From Ruminococcus sp. (GTDB taxonomy: Bacteria > Bacillota > Clostridia > Oscillospirales > Ruminococcaceae), in assembly GCA_020860605.1 (NCBI GenBank), contig JAJBTZ010000044.1, positions 21,836 through 85,835 on the forward strand: a stretch of 64,000 nt of DNA, given 5' to 3'. A program made the position numbers and the translations under genes. Below, piece after piece: positions 7,811 to 16,265 of this stretch (within the stretch, counting starts at the first letter, position 1; each line of letters starts with the position of its first letter). Below the pieces are notes generated by a model, which worked only from the letters and a program-made list of their open reading frames with translations, was not told the origin of the DNA and did no database searches.

Positions 7811-8095
7811 CATCTCTCCTATACTAATTCAGCATCCGATAGGGCAAGTGCTGTTACTCGCGGTGCCACCTATCTTTTTAGTCTACAAACCTGAGTTTGT
7901 ATCTTCTCCGGGCTTCAGTCAAAGCCCTTCCCTGCTAACGTGGGGATAACGGCGTACCTACTGAGACCTTGGTCTGTTCAGATTGCAGCTTACTCGGGGT
8001 TACCTCTGTGGCGCATATTTACGCACTCTCAGCTTAAATGCGACTCTCTTTGAAACTGTGTGCCACAGGGCATATCCGAGTTCAAACGCTTTTAG
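7811..8095 (-). promoter_or_regulatory. T-box riboswitch leader of asnB
   Basis: On the minus strand the T-box core AGGTGGCACCGCGAG lies at 7871-7857. Its TGGC bulge would pair with a GCCA acceptor end, matching the G discriminator of bacterial tRNA-Asn. A stem I base pairs CTGAGA with TCTCAG, and an AAC triplet (asparagine codon) at 7978-7976 lies on the expected 3' side of stem I. No U-run follows the T-box. Instead GATAGG (7874-7869) and the ribosome-site flank ATAGG (7822-7818) both can pair with the same CCTAT(C) at 7843-7838, so control appears to be on translation initiation. Exact stem I structure is inferred. Confidence 0.85.
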
Positions 8096-8101
8096 GGAAA
8101 T

Positions 8102-8129
8102 ATTATATTAGGGATAAATTCTTATTCAA
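8102..8129 (-). promoter_or_regulatory. Promoter of the T-box-asnB unit
   Basis: On the minus strand TTGAAT (8129-8124), a 16-bp spacer and TATAAT (8107-8102). The -35 overlaps the final codons of amt. Confidence 0.65.
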
Positions 8130-9852
8130 CGTCCTGAAGGGCATCGAAGCCTTCTTCGCCGGTTCTGACCTTGATGACGTTCTCGACATCATAGACGAAG
8201 ATCTTGCCGTCACCGATGTGGCCGGTGTAAAGAACCTTCTTGGCGGTTTCGATGACGTGTCTGACAGGAATCTTGGATACTACGATATCAACCTGAACCT
8301 TCGGGAGGAGGTTAGTCTCGACTGCAACGCCTCTGTAGTACTCAGGCTTGCCACCCTGCTGGCCACAGCCCAAAACATGGGACACGGTCATGCCAGTGAT
8401 TCCGAGACTCATCATAGCTTGCTTCAGCTCGTCAAACTTAGACTCCTTGCAGACAATCTCGATCTTAGTGAACTTAGGCTGCTCGCCGTCCTCTGCAAAT
8501 GCAGGAACCTTCTTGACTGGGATTGCCTCAGCAACAGGGACATCAGATGTTACAGCCACAACACCGTCGGCAGGAGCGTATGAGGAATACTTACTGACAG
8601 AAGGAGCAAAGTCGGGGTATGCGCTGGGAAGACCGTGCTCGCTGACATCGAGGCCTGCGATTTCGTCCTCCGCAGAAGCTCTTAAGCCATGGAACTTTTT
8701 AATAAGTGCAAAAGTTATTACCATCATAACCACGGCATAAGCAGCTACTGAAACAACGCCGAGAAGCTGGAGCCCGAACTGCTTGAACGAACCAGTGTAG
8801 AAGAGACCAGAGAGTCCCGCAGGAGCGTCAGGGTTCGCAAGAAGTCCTACAGCCAATGTTCCCCATACGCCGTTTGCCATATGTACGCCTACGGCGCCGA
8901 CGGGATCGTCGATGTGAAGCTTTAAGTCGAGGAGCTCGACTACGAACACAACCAAGAAGCCAGAAACGATACCTACTACTGCAGCTCCGATTGCATCCAA
9001 AGCATCACATCCTGCCGTGATGCCTACGAGGCCAGCCAAAGAGGCGTTGAGGCACATCGAGACATCAGGCTTTCCGTTCTTGACCCATGTGAATATCATG
9101 GTCGTAAAAGTCGCCACTGCGGGTGCAATTGTGGTGGTAAGGAAGATAGAGGCAAGTTCGGATGCAGAAGTTGCAGCCGCTCCATTGAATCCATACCAGC
9201 CGAACCAAAGAAGGAACACACCGAGCGCGCCGAGAGTTATTGAATGTCCAGGAATGGCGTTTACCTTTGTAACTTTGCCGTTCTCGTCTTTGACATACTT
9301 GCCAATACGTGGCCCTAAGAAGATTGCGCCAATGAGTGCAGCGATACCGCCGACCATATGAATAGCGCAGGAACCCGCATAGTCGTGGAAGCCTAAGCTT
9401 GAAAGCCAGCCACCGCCCCAGATCCAGTGGGCCTCAATCGGGTAAACGATCAAGGAAATTACTGCTGAATAAATACAGTATGCCGAGAACTTGGTTCTCT
9501 CTGCCATAGCACCGGAAACGATGGTAGCGGTTGTGGCACAGAAAACGAGGTTGAAAACGAATGTGGAAGCTCCAGTGAAACCTTCCTCAGGCGAAGCGAT
9601 GAACGCCTTGAAGTTAGCCCAAAGGTCCATGTTTGGTATGCCAATCAATCCAAAGAGTGCGTCCTCGCCCATCATGATCGTATAACCTAAGAGCGAGAAT
9701 ACCACTGTTCCGATGCAGAAGTCCATCAGGTTCTTCATGATGATGTTGCCGGCGTTCTTTGCCCTCGTAAAGCCGGTTTCTACCATCGCAAAGCCTGCTT
9801 GCATCAGGAATACCAAAGCAGCTCCGATCAAGTACCAAAATTCTACTGTCAT
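8122..9852 (-). CDS. amt: Ammonium transporter fused to a PII signalling domain
   Basis: A 576-residue protein. Residues 1 to about 410 form an Amt/Mep/Rh channel with about 11 membrane segments, including the [10 protein letters not shown] and [12 protein letters not shown] blocks of the family. A linker of about 50 residues leads to a C-terminal GlnB-like PII domain (about 461-576) with the T-loop segment YYRGVAVE and the ATP-site motif [11 protein letters not shown]. Amt moves ammonium across the membrane and PII proteins normally block it from the inside in response to nitrogen and energy state; here the regulator is covalently attached. It lies 90 bp downstream of glnN on the same strand. 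Confidence 0.92.
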   Translation of the reverse strand: MTVEFWYLIGAALVFLMQAGFAMVETGFTRAKNAGNIIMKNLMDFCIGTVVFSLLGYTIMMGEDALFGLIGIPNMDLWANFKAFIASPEEGFTGASTFVFNLVFCATTATIVSGAMAERTKFSAYCIYSAVISLIVYPIEAHWIWGGGWLSSLGFHDYAGSCAIHMVGGIAALIGAIFLGPRIGKYVKDENGKVTKVNAIPGHSITLGALGVFLLWFGWYGFNGAAATSASELASIFLTTTIAPAVATFTTMIFTWVKNGKPDVSMCLNASLAGLVGITAGCDALDAIGAAVVGIVSGFLVVFVVELLDLKLHIDDPVGAVGVHMANGVWGTLAVGLLANPDAPAGLSGLFYTGSFKQFGLQLLGVVSVAAYAVVMMVITFALIKKFHGLRASAEDEIAGLDVSEHGLPSAYPDFAPSVSKYSSYAPADGVVAVTSDVPVAEAIPVKKVPAFAEDGEQPKFTKIEIVCKESKFDELKQAMMSLGITGMTVSHVLGCGQQGGKPEYYRGVAVETNLLPKVQVDIVVSKIPVRHVIETAKKVLYTGHIGDGKIFVYDVENVIKVRTGEEGFDALQDVE

Positions 9853-9886
9853 TGTCTTTTCCCCCTTGTTGAATTTGGCTCCACCC

Positions 9887-9914
9887 TGGGCTTAAGAGGG
9901 TATTCTTAAGCCCA
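9887..9914. repeat. Perfect inverted repeat between glnN and amt
   Basis: TGGGCTTAAGA and TCTTAAGCCCA separated by 6 nt. There is no U-run on either strand, so it is more likely an RNA-processing or regulatory hairpin than a terminator. Confidence 0.6.
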
Positions 9915-9941
9915 CAGATGTTACCTTCAAAGAAAAGTAAT

Positions 9942-12038
9942 TTATCTCACCCCGAACAGAAGATCTCCGTAAGTCGGGAATGGCCAATAGCTCTTGGCGG
10001 TAACAGTTTCCGCCTCGTCACATGGAGCACGCAAAGCGTCCATCTTAGGAATTACAGAATCCTTTATGAACATTGCAGCCTCGGTGACGTCTGTCAACTT
10101 CTTATACTCATTGACTGCCTCTTCAAGATCATCAGTAGCAGCGTCGATCTTGTCTTCCAGAGAAGCAAGCTTCGAGATAAGCTTTGTCTCGTATCCACAA
10201 GCAGCTTCGGGAGCAGCAGCCTTCTTCTGGTTGAGAGTCTTTGCAAGGTCTGCTTCGTAAGCGCTGATTGCAGGCATGATTTCCTTACGAGCCATGTTGA
10301 GCATGGTCTCAGCTTCGATATGTACGGTCTTGTGGTAGTTCTCAAGGAGAATCTCGTAACGGGACTCGAGCTCAGGTCTTGAATATACCTTATGACGTGT
10401 GAGCATATCCACATTCTTCTCGTCAAGAAGCTTAGGCATTGCATCAGGAGTTGTCTTGAGGTTCGAGAGGCCTCTTACCTCAGTTGCTTCCTTGATCCAA
10501 GCATCATCATAGCCGTTGCCGTTGAAGATGATTCTCTTGTGGTCCTTGATGGTCTTCTTGATCATCTCGTGAAGAGTGGTCTCAAAGTCCTCAGCGCCCT
10601 CAAGTCTGTCAGCGTAAATCTTCAAGGACTCTGCAACTGCGGAGTTGAGCATGATGTTGGCGCAAGCGATACTATTCGAAGAGCCCAGCATTCTGAACTC
10701 GAACTTGTTGCCGGTGAATGCGAACGGTGAGGTTCTGTTACGGTCGGTGGTGTCACGGAAGAACTTAGGAAGTACGTGAACGCCGAGCTTCATGACGGTC
10801 TTTTCAGTCCCATTGTAAGGAGTGTCATTCTCGATAGCATCAAGAACAGCGGTGAGCTCGTCACCTAAGAACATCGAGATGACTGCCGGAGGAGCCTCGT
10901 TGGCACCGAGTCTGTGGTCGTTGCCAGCGGTTGCTACGGAAAGTCTTAAGAGATCCTGATAATCATCGACTGCCTTAATTACAGCGCAGAGGAACAGCAG
11001 GAACTGAGCGTTCTCATAAGGAGTTTCGCCAGGAGTGAGAAGGTTGACGCCTGTGTCGGTTGCTAAAGACCAGTTGTTATGCTTGCCGGAACCATTGACC
11101 CCTGCGAAGGGCTTCTCATGGAGGAGGCAAACAAGACCATGTCTGTCTGCAACCTTCTGCATAATCTCCATTGTGAGCTGGTTGTTGTCGGTTGCGATAT
11201 TTGTTGTAGAGTAAACAGGTGCGAGCTCGTGCTGAGTAGGTGCAACCTCGTTATGTTCAGTCTTAGCAAGGATTCCAAGCTTCCAGAGCTCTTCGTTCAG
11301 GTCTTCCATATAGGCAGCAACTCTTGGCTTGATGACTCCGAAGTAGTGGTCGTCGAGCTCCTGACCCTTGGGTGCAGGTGCTCCGAAGAGGGTTCTGCCG
11401 GTGAAGATAAGGTCCTTACGCTTATTGTACATTTCCTTGTCGATAAGGAAGTATTCCTGCTCAGGTCCTACAGAGGTCTTGACACACTTGACATCAGTGT
11501 TTCCGAAGAGCTTGAGGATTCTCAATGCCTGCTTGTTGAGAGCCTGCATGGAACGGAGGAGAGGTGTCTTCTTGTCGAGAGCTTCGCCACCATAGGAGCA
11601 GAAAGCTGTGGGAATGCAGAGCGTCTTGCCCTTGATGAAGGCGTATGAAGTCGGATCCCAAGCGGTATAGCCTCTTGCCTCGAAAGTAGCTCTTAAGCCA
11701 CCAGACGGGAAGGAAGAAGCATCAGGCTCGCCCTTGATGAGCTCCTTGCCGGAGAATTCCATTAAAACTCCTCCGTCGGGTGCTGGAGAAATAAATGAAT
11801 CGTGCTTTTCAGCGGTGATGCCGGTGAGAGGCTGGAACCAGTGAGTGTAGTGGGTTGCACCATTTTCTACTGCCCAGTCCTTCATGGCCTGTGCTACGGC
11901 GTCTGCGACCTCAATGTCAAGTCTTGCATTCTCGACGATGGTCTTATTCAGGGAATTGTAGACTTTGGACGAGAGTCTTGCCTTCATCTCGCGATCGTCA
12001 AATACCATACATCCAAAATACTCGGGTATCTTTTTCAT
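9942..12038 (-). CDS. glnN: Type III glutamine synthetase
   Basis: The ATG at 12038 (MKKIPEYFG) is chosen because AAGGAGCG lies just upstream; the longer frame would begin inside the leader terminator. The 698-residue product matches GSIII length (about 700) rather than GlnA (about 450). GSIII markers include the N-terminal FG(C)MVFDD block, [20 protein letters not shown], the [11 protein letters not shown] glutamate site and [19 protein letters not shown] of the ATP/glutamate pocket. It makes glutamine from glutamate, ammonia and ATP. Together with the downstream Amt-PII it forms an ammonium uptake and assimilation unit. Confidence 0.93.
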   Translation of the reverse strand: MKKIPEYFGCMVFDDREMKARLSSKVYNSLNKTIVENARLDIEVADAVAQAMKDWAVENGATHYTHWFQPLTGITAEKHDSFISPAPDGGVLMEFSGKELIKGEPDASSFPSGGLRATFEARGYTAWDPTSYAFIKGKTLCIPTAFCSYGGEALDKKTPLLRSMQALNKQALRILKLFGNTDVKCVKTSVGPEQEYFLIDKEMYNKRKDLIFTGRTLFGAPAPKGQELDDHYFGVIKPRVAAYMEDLNEELWKLGILAKTEHNEVAPTQHELAPVYSTTNIATDNNQLTMEIMQKVADRHGLVCLLHEKPFAGVNGSGKHNNWSLATDTGVNLLTPGETPYENAQFLLFLCAVIKAVDDYQDLLRLSVATAGNDHRLGANEAPPAVISMFLGDELTAVLDAIENDTPYNGTEKTVMKLGVHVLPKFFRDTTDRNRTSPFAFTGNKFEFRMLGSSNSIACANIMLNSAVAESLKIYADRLEGAEDFETTLHEMIKKTIKDHKRIIFNGNGYDDAWIKEATEVRGLSNLKTTPDAMPKLLDEKNVDMLTRHKVYSRPELESRYEILLENYHKTVHIEAETMLNMARKEIMPAISAYEADLAKTLNQKKAAAPEAACGYETKLISKLASLEDKIDAATDDLEEAVNEYKKLTDVTEAAMFIKDSVIPKMDALRAPCDEAETVTAKSYWPFPTYGDLLFGVR

Positions 12039-12105
12039 GTGAAACGCTCCTTTTAGAAATTGTCGGGAAACAATACTGATGGTTGTATTAGGTGTCCCGC
12101 TTAAC

Positions 12106-12152
12106 AAAAAAGGCGTCCTTGGGAACATCCCAATACGGGGTTCTCAAAGACG
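12106..12152 (-). terminator. Leader terminator (attenuator) upstream of glnN
   Basis: On the minus strand a 15-position stem with two mismatches (GACGTCTTTGAGAAC against GTTCCCAAGGACGCC) encloses a CCC/GGG inner pair and is followed by six T's. It lies between a consensus promoter and the glnN start, so most transcripts should stop unless antiterminated. Confidence 0.7.
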
Positions 12153-12171
12153 TCTTTGCCTTATGCGTTAC

Positions 12172-12199
12172 ATTATACTCGTAAAAATCTTTTTGTCAA
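12172..12199 (-). promoter_or_regulatory. Consensus promoter of glnN
   Basis: On the minus strand TTGACA (12199-12194), 16-bp spacer, TATAAT (12177-12172). The start is near 12165, giving a leader of about 125 nt. Confidence 0.8.
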
Positions 12200-12284
12200 C
12201 GCTTTTTTGAATTTTCGCCCCTTTAAACGAAAGAAAGCGGGATTTGTTAATCATCCTTGGGGCGTTTTGCATAAAAATTTTGGC

Positions 12285-12938
12285 TCAGATTTTCACCTGG
12301 CAATCGACATGAGCGTTTTCGGAGATTTCAAGACTTTCGGAGTATTCGACTTTCTCAATCTCACAGCCGTCGCCAATCTTTATATTAGCGCCACGGACTA
12401 CATCAGCCTTGACAAGTTCAAGACTTATATCGTCGCCCTCGATGGTGCCGATTTCAGAATGCTTTATTTTCTTTTTGCTGAACCAGCGTACTCCCTTGGG
12501 AGCTATTTTAATAATGCCACCGCCGATTTCATTGGCTTTGACACCATTGCCGTCAAACGTGATTCTTATTTCATCGCCGTTAATAAGTCCATTGGCGTTT
12601 GTTGCACCGGCGATAGTTACTTTCTCTCCCGAAACATTGCCGTCTGCAATGAATGAACCAGCGAACTCCAATTCTCCATTTGCTTCTATGCTTTTGACCT
12701 TTGCAGCACCGGCAAGATGACAGCTTCCGCATTTTATGTCGCCGTCAACACGACCAGAGCCAGCAATTTTGAATTCGCCTGAACATTCAACATTCCCGCA
12801 TATATGCACTGACCCAGAGCTTCCAAAGCTCTGGCACCTGACATCTGATGTCACCTTGCCTGAACCGCTTATGCTTATGTTTTCATATTCTCCACCGCCG
12901 ACATTGCCTGCGCCACTGATATGTACTGAATCTGCCAT
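12285..12938 (-). CDS. Bactofilin-like polymer-forming protein
   Basis: A 217-residue protein built of short repeating strands rich in Gly, Ser, Val and Ile with regular GSG/AGS turns (for example GSGRVDGDIKCGS), the pattern of a right-handed beta-helix of bactofilin type. Bactofilins polymerise without nucleotide and scaffold cell-envelope processes. A small insert WFSKKKIKHSE near residue 151 breaks the repeats. AGGAGGAA precedes the ATG. The upstream gene is a YhbD-like regulator; the same pairing, yhbD followed by bactofilin genes yhbE/yhbF, is known in Bacillus subtilis, supporting the call. Confidence 0.7.
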   Translation of the reverse strand: MADSVHISGAGNVGGGEYENISISGSGKVTSDVRCQSFGSSGSVHICGNVECSGEFKIAGSGRVDGDIKCGSCHLAGAAKVKSIEANGELEFAGSFIADGNVSGEKVTIAGATNANGLINGDEIRITFDGNGVKANEIGGGIIKIAPKGVRWFSKKKIKHSEIGTIEGDDISLELVKADVVRGANIKIGDGCEIEKVEYSESLEISENAHVDCQVKI

Positions 12939-12942
12939 TATA

Positions 12943-13341
12943 CTATTCCTCCTGAGATTTATTTATTACTGTGTTGCCTGAGATAATTTCCGTCAGATCC
13001 CTCTCATCGTCGCCGATCTTGACGATGACCGAAACTAAATCGGATATATTTATCTCCTTTGACCAGTGTTTGGAATTAATGATGAGCTTCGCTTCCTGCT
13101 CCGTTTTTCCCTGAAGCTCTTTAGCTATCTGTTCAAGCGGGACCTGATCCTTTCGGGCTATTATCGCCTCAATCCGCTCGCAGATTTGCTCCTCATCGAA
13201 AAATGTCTCCTGCCCTGTGTAGGTGGACTTCTTGACAAGCCAGTCATCAGGGATAAGACCCATCCGCTTCCAGCGGTAAAGGGTGCCATAGGAAATGTTG
13301 TACTTATTAAGAAGCTCTTTTTTGGAAATCAGACCACTCAA
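12943..13341 (-). CDS. YhbD-like (DUF4004/MerR-like) regulator
   Basis: A 132-residue protein with a TTG start and GAGGTG 6 nt upstream. The N-terminus ISKKELLNKYNISYGTLYRW is a winged helix-turn-helix of MerR type followed by a basic turn, and the DEEQICERIEAIIARK helix is typical of DUF4004/YhbD. It precedes the bactofilin-like gene by 4 bp. Its promoter carries two copies of a dyad operator, so it probably controls its own operon. Family naming is from memory of B. subtilis YhbD; DNA binding is strongly suggested by the sequence. Confidence 0.7.
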   Translation of the reverse strand: MSGLISKKELLNKYNISYGTLYRWKRMGLIPDDWLVKKSTYTGQETFFDEEQICERIEAIIARKDQVPLEQIAKELQGKTEQEAKLIINSKHWSKEINISDLVSVIVKIGDDERDLTEIISGNTVINKSQEE

Positions 13342-13361
13342 ATTATCACCTCTTTCAAAAA

Positions 13362-13405
13362 TAACAATGTTATGTTACGAATAGATTGTAACATAACATT
13401 GTTAC
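13362..13405. promoter_or_regulatory. Double operator of the YhbD-like operon
   Basis: A perfect 17-bp inverted repeat (TAACAATGTTATGTTAC at 13362-13378 and its complement at 13388-13404, 9-nt gap). Each arm is itself nearly a complete dyad of the form GTAACA-N6-TGTTAC, so two protein-binding sites lie side by side over the promoter. Confidence 0.75.
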
Positions 13406-13413
13406 GATGTCAA
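13385..13413 (-). promoter_or_regulatory. Promoter of the YhbD-like/bactofilin operon
   Basis: On the minus strand TTGACA (13413-13408), 17-bp spacer, TACAAT (13390-13385). One operator arm fills the spacer and the other covers the start region. Confidence 0.8.
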
Positions 13414-13442
13414 GAGGCAAATGCGATTTTTCGAAAAATTTT

Positions 13443-14339
13443 TCAGATAAGCGTTGAAATCAGCGCAAGTACAAACAAGTGTGCAGGATAATAGATGTAG
13501 AACAGCCACTTCGGATAGTTTCCCCTCTTACCGTTGTAGCAAAGAATAATCGGCAAGGCGAAAATCATCATCCATTGGTAGTAGTCCTCAAATATTAGTT
13601 CTCTGAATGATGCGCCAAAGATGTTCCCTGAAATCGGTAAACCGAGAATATCTCTGAATGGCAGGCCGACTATGATTTCTGCTACTGTTCTGTTGAACAG
13701 TCTCGCAACGATTTCGTAGGCATAAACAACGCCTTTCAGTGGCGTGGCTACGAAGAACAAGGCACAATACACAGTATAACCAATCGCAAGCTTTTTCTTG
13801 TCCCCTCTCAAGAAATAGAAAAGCAGGATTGCAAGAGTTAGATACAAAGCTCCCTCTGTCACCTCCCAGTTGCCAGCAAGTATCAGGAGATATTCCACGC
13901 TATAATCTATCCACGGAATAATATTATCAAAACGTGTAAGAACAAAAGCAATTATAAATGAAAGCGCCTGCCAACCGACAAAAGCTAATAACAACAAGTT
14001 TCTTTTGCGCTTTTTGTCCTTAAATTCTTCCAAAATATAGACAATCGTGGTTCCCAAGAAAATTGAAGAGAATATATTATTATTTATATAAAGCTTGCTA
14101 TCTATCATCAGCAAAATAAACTCTGCCGTTGCCATGAGAACGCTTGCAATATAAAGTCTCAGAAGATACTTCTTTCTGTCGTGAGTATGCATGATGCCCT
14201 CAACAGCACAGAAGAAGAATATAGGTGCTGCAAGCCTTCCTAAGTATCGGAACCATATAGGGGTTCCGGGAATGAACTCTCCGATATGGTCGATGGTCAT
14301 TAAGATCAGTGCAATGTATTTGAGCAGTGCTGTGGACAT
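13443..14339 (-). CDS. TraX-family membrane protein
   Basis: The ATG at 14339 is chosen because AGAAGG precedes it and the promoter's +1 is near 14373; the product is 298 residues. It has about eight hydrophobic segments and opens with LLKYIALILMTIDHIGEF, followed by FRYLGRLAAPIFFFCAVEG, the hallmark of TraX-like proteins. F-plasmid TraX acetylates pilin; chromosomal members in Firmicutes are common and of unknown substrate, probably acyltransferases of surface polymers. It is monocistronic between convergent-free neighbours and has a strong promoter. Confidence 0.8.
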   Translation of the reverse strand: MSTALLKYIALILMTIDHIGEFIPGTPIWFRYLGRLAAPIFFFCAVEGIMHTHDRKKYLLRLYIASVLMATAEFILLMIDSKLYINNNIFSSIFLGTTIVYILEEFKDKKRKRNLLLLAFVGWQALSFIIAFVLTRFDNIIPWIDYSVEYLLILAGNWEVTEGALYLTLAILLFYFLRGDKKKLAIGYTVYCALFFVATPLKGVVYAYEIVARLFNRTVAEIIVGLPFRDILGLPISGNIFGASFRELIFEDYYQWMMIFALPIILCYNGKRGNYPKWLFYIYYPAHLFVLALISTLI

Positions 14340-14379
14340 GATAAAGCCTTCTTTCAGATTTTTTGCCTTTCCTAAGACC

Positions 14380-14408
14380 ATGATAGCACTGCCAGAATAT
14401 AATGTCAA
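14380..14408 (-). promoter_or_regulatory. Promoter of the TraX-like gene
   Basis: On the minus strand TTGACA (14408-14403), 17-bp spacer, TATCAT (14385-14380). Confidence 0.75.
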
Positions 14409-14413
14409 TACAA

Positions 14414-14452
14414 GTAATTATTAAGTTTTTCGGGCGATTTCTTAATAATTAC
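14414..14452. repeat. Perfect 12-bp inverted repeat upstream of the TraX-like promoter
   Basis: GTAATTATTAAG and CTTAATAATTAC with a 15-nt spacer, ending 6 bp upstream of the -35 box; a candidate regulator site. Confidence 0.6.
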
Positions 14453-14464
14453 AGGGCATAAAAA

Positions 14465-14486
14465 TTGGGCGGAATAGTCCGCCCAA
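14465..14486 (-). terminator. Terminator of the metQNI operon
   Basis: A 9-bp perfect stem (TTGGGCGGA with TCCGCCCAA), 4-nt loop, followed on the minus strand by a run of T's, 6 bp after the metI stop. Confidence 0.8.
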
Positions 14487-14491
14487 GTGAC

Positions 14492-15181
14492 TTATCGTCT
14501 GTCAAGTTTTGTCGCCAGGTGGGTTCCGACCGTCTGGATTATCTGAACCAAAAGAATCAGGAAGACAACGGCCATCAGCATTACAAGGTAGCGATAGCGG
14601 TAGTAGCCGTAGTTGATGGCTATCTTGCCAAGGCCTCCGCCTCCGATGATGCCACTCATTGCCGAGTAGCCTAAAATAGTGGTCATCGCAGTTGTGAAGT
14701 TTGAGAGAAGCGATGGGATGCTCTCGGGAATCATTACTTTTACGATGATCTGGAAGGGTCTTGCGCCCATGCTTTGTGCCATTTCGATTATATTCGGGTC
14801 GAGCTCTCTCAGGCTCGTCTCAACGAGTCTTGCGACGAACGGGAAGGCTGCGATTACGAGAGGGACTATCGAAGCGACGGTTCCTACTACAGTTCCAACG
14901 ATAAGTCTCGTCAACGGGAAGACCATTATCATGAGGATCAGGAACGGGATTGAACGCAACAAATTAATTATGACGTCGAGGACACGGAGAACGCCTGAAG
15001 GGATTTTCAGGATCTTCTTGTCCCCTGCAACGAGGATTATTCCGAGAGGAAGACCGATTAAGATGGCGAAAAAGGTCGAGATGACGGTGACATAGACCGT
15101 CTCCCAGATTGCTGTCGGGAACTCTCTTACGAAGATTTCGAGGGCCTCGGTGACCTCTTCTGAGCTGAATATATCAAGCAT
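14492..15181 (-). CDS. metI: Methionine ABC transporter permease
   Basis: A 229-residue integral membrane protein with five to six membrane segments and the binding-protein-dependent permease loop EMAQSMGARPFQIIVKVMIP, which docks on the ATPase MetN. Typical MetI length is about 217. The N-terminus (FPTAIWETVYVT) and the glycine-rich SGIIGGGGLGKIAI are family features. Its start overlaps the metN stop by 8 bp. With MetN and the permuted MetQ it forms a D/L-methionine importer; it is the last gene before the terminator. Confidence 0.93.
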   Translation of the reverse strand: MLDIFSSEEVTEALEIFVREFPTAIWETVYVTVISTFFAILIGLPLGIILVAGDKKILKIPSGVLRVLDVIINLLRSIPFLILMIMVFPLTRLIVGTVVGTVASIVPLVIAAFPFVARLVETSLRELDPNIIEMAQSMGARPFQIIVKVMIPESIPSLLSNFTTAMTTILGYSAMSGIIGGGGLGKIAINYGYYRYRYLVMLMAVVFLILLVQIIQTVGTHLATKLDRR

Positions 15182-16187
15182 TTGTCTTAACCTCCTCTGC
15201 GATGATGTCTGGGATTTCTCTTAAGTAGCTGATGGCTTCTTCGGCTAAACTTTCGTCGCCTGTGACGCTTAGGAGCATGTTGCCATAGGCTTTGCCACCG
15301 ATACTTTTGGTGGAAGCGGAACGGATACTGGCAGCGATATTCTTGTCCATGGCCATCTGGGCGATGAGAGGCGTTTTGCTGACCTCAGCTCCGTTATAGA
15401 CGACTCGGATGAAATGCTCGTCGGGAGTGGGAGCAAGTGTATCGGTCGAGTAGCCATCGGGGTAGACAAGTCGCTTTGCTGCCTCCGATTTCGGAGCTGA
15501 AAAGACCTCATGGACTGGCCCCTCCTCGACAACTTCTCCGCCGTTGAGAATTGCGACTCGGCCACAGATTTCCTCAACAACACTCATCTGGTGGGTGATG
15601 ACGATTACTGTGAGACCGAGCTTGTCCCTGACGTCACGGATAAGGGAGAGGATCGAGTGAGTAGTCTGAGGGTCTAGGGCGCTCGTGGCCTCGTCACAGA
15701 GAAGAATTTTCGGGTGAGTTGCAAGGGCTCTCGCAATTGCGATTCTCTGCTGCTGGCCACCTGAAAGCTGGGCGGGATAGGCCTTGGCCTTGTCGGAAAG
15801 GCCGACTGTCTCAAGGAGTTCTGTGGCTCTTGCAACGGCTTCCGACTTCTTTACTCCTGCTAATTCCAAAGGGAAGCAGACGTTTTTAAGGCAGTTTCTC
15901 TGCATCAGGAGGTTGAAGTCCTGGAAAATCATCGTTATTTTCTGGCGCTCCTGACGAAGCTCTGCCTCAGAGAGATCATTAAGATTCTTGCCGTCGATTA
16001 TGACGCTTCCCTCAGTTGGGCGCTCGAGCATGTTGATACACCGAACAAGGGTGCTCTTTCCGGCACCGCTCATGCCGATAATTCCGTATATCTCACCGTC
16101 CGGGATTGTGAGGGAGATATTTTTCAGTGCCTCGACCTGACCACCTGCGGTGGTGAATGTCTTTGACAGGTTCCTGATTTCTATCAT
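15174..16187 (-). CDS. metN: Methionine ABC transporter ATP-binding protein
   Basis: A 337-residue ATPase with Walker A GMSGAGKST at 38-46, signature LSGGQQQR and Walker B ILLCDEATSALD. After about residue 255 a NIL-type ferredoxin-like domain follows (from DEHFIRVVYNG), which in MetN binds cytosolic methionine and inhibits transport. This is the usual MetN architecture and length. It lies 78 bp downstream of metQ and overlaps metI by 8 bp, so the three are co-transcribed. Confidence 0.95.
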   Translation of the reverse strand: MIEIRNLSKTFTTAGGQVEALKNISLTIPDGEIYGIIGMSGAGKSTLVRCINMLERPTEGSVIIDGKNLNDLSEAELRQERQKITMIFQDFNLLMQRNCLKNVCFPLELAGVKKSEAVARATELLETVGLSDKAKAYPAQLSGGQQQRIAIARALATHPKILLCDEATSALDPQTTHSILSLIRDVRDKLGLTVIVITHQMSVVEEICGRVAILNGGEVVEEGPVHEVFSAPKSEAAKRLVYPDGYSTDTLAPTPDEHFIRVVYNGAEVSKTPLIAQMAMDKNIAASIRSASTKSIGGKAYGNMLLSVTGDESLAEEAISYLREIPDIIAEEVKTNA

Positions 16188-16265
16188 TGTTCCTCCTGTA
16201 AATAAAGGTGGAAAATACGCCGAGTATTATTCGGCGTATTTCTCAGGGGTTTAAGTTAGGTATGA

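Noticed and set aside
8038..8583. 181-codon plus-strand ORF beginning in the asnB leader
   Set aside because: It runs through the T-box and antisense to the PII domain of amt; both are well supported on the minus strand.
9887..9914. Considered as a terminator of glnN
   Set aside because: The stem is strong but no T-run follows on either strand, so termination cannot be claimed.
12106..12152. Considered as an ANTAR two-hairpin target or glutamine riboswitch
   Set aside because: Loop sequences do not fit the A1/G4 hexaloop pattern and the glutamine riboswitch core is not seen; only the terminator is supported.
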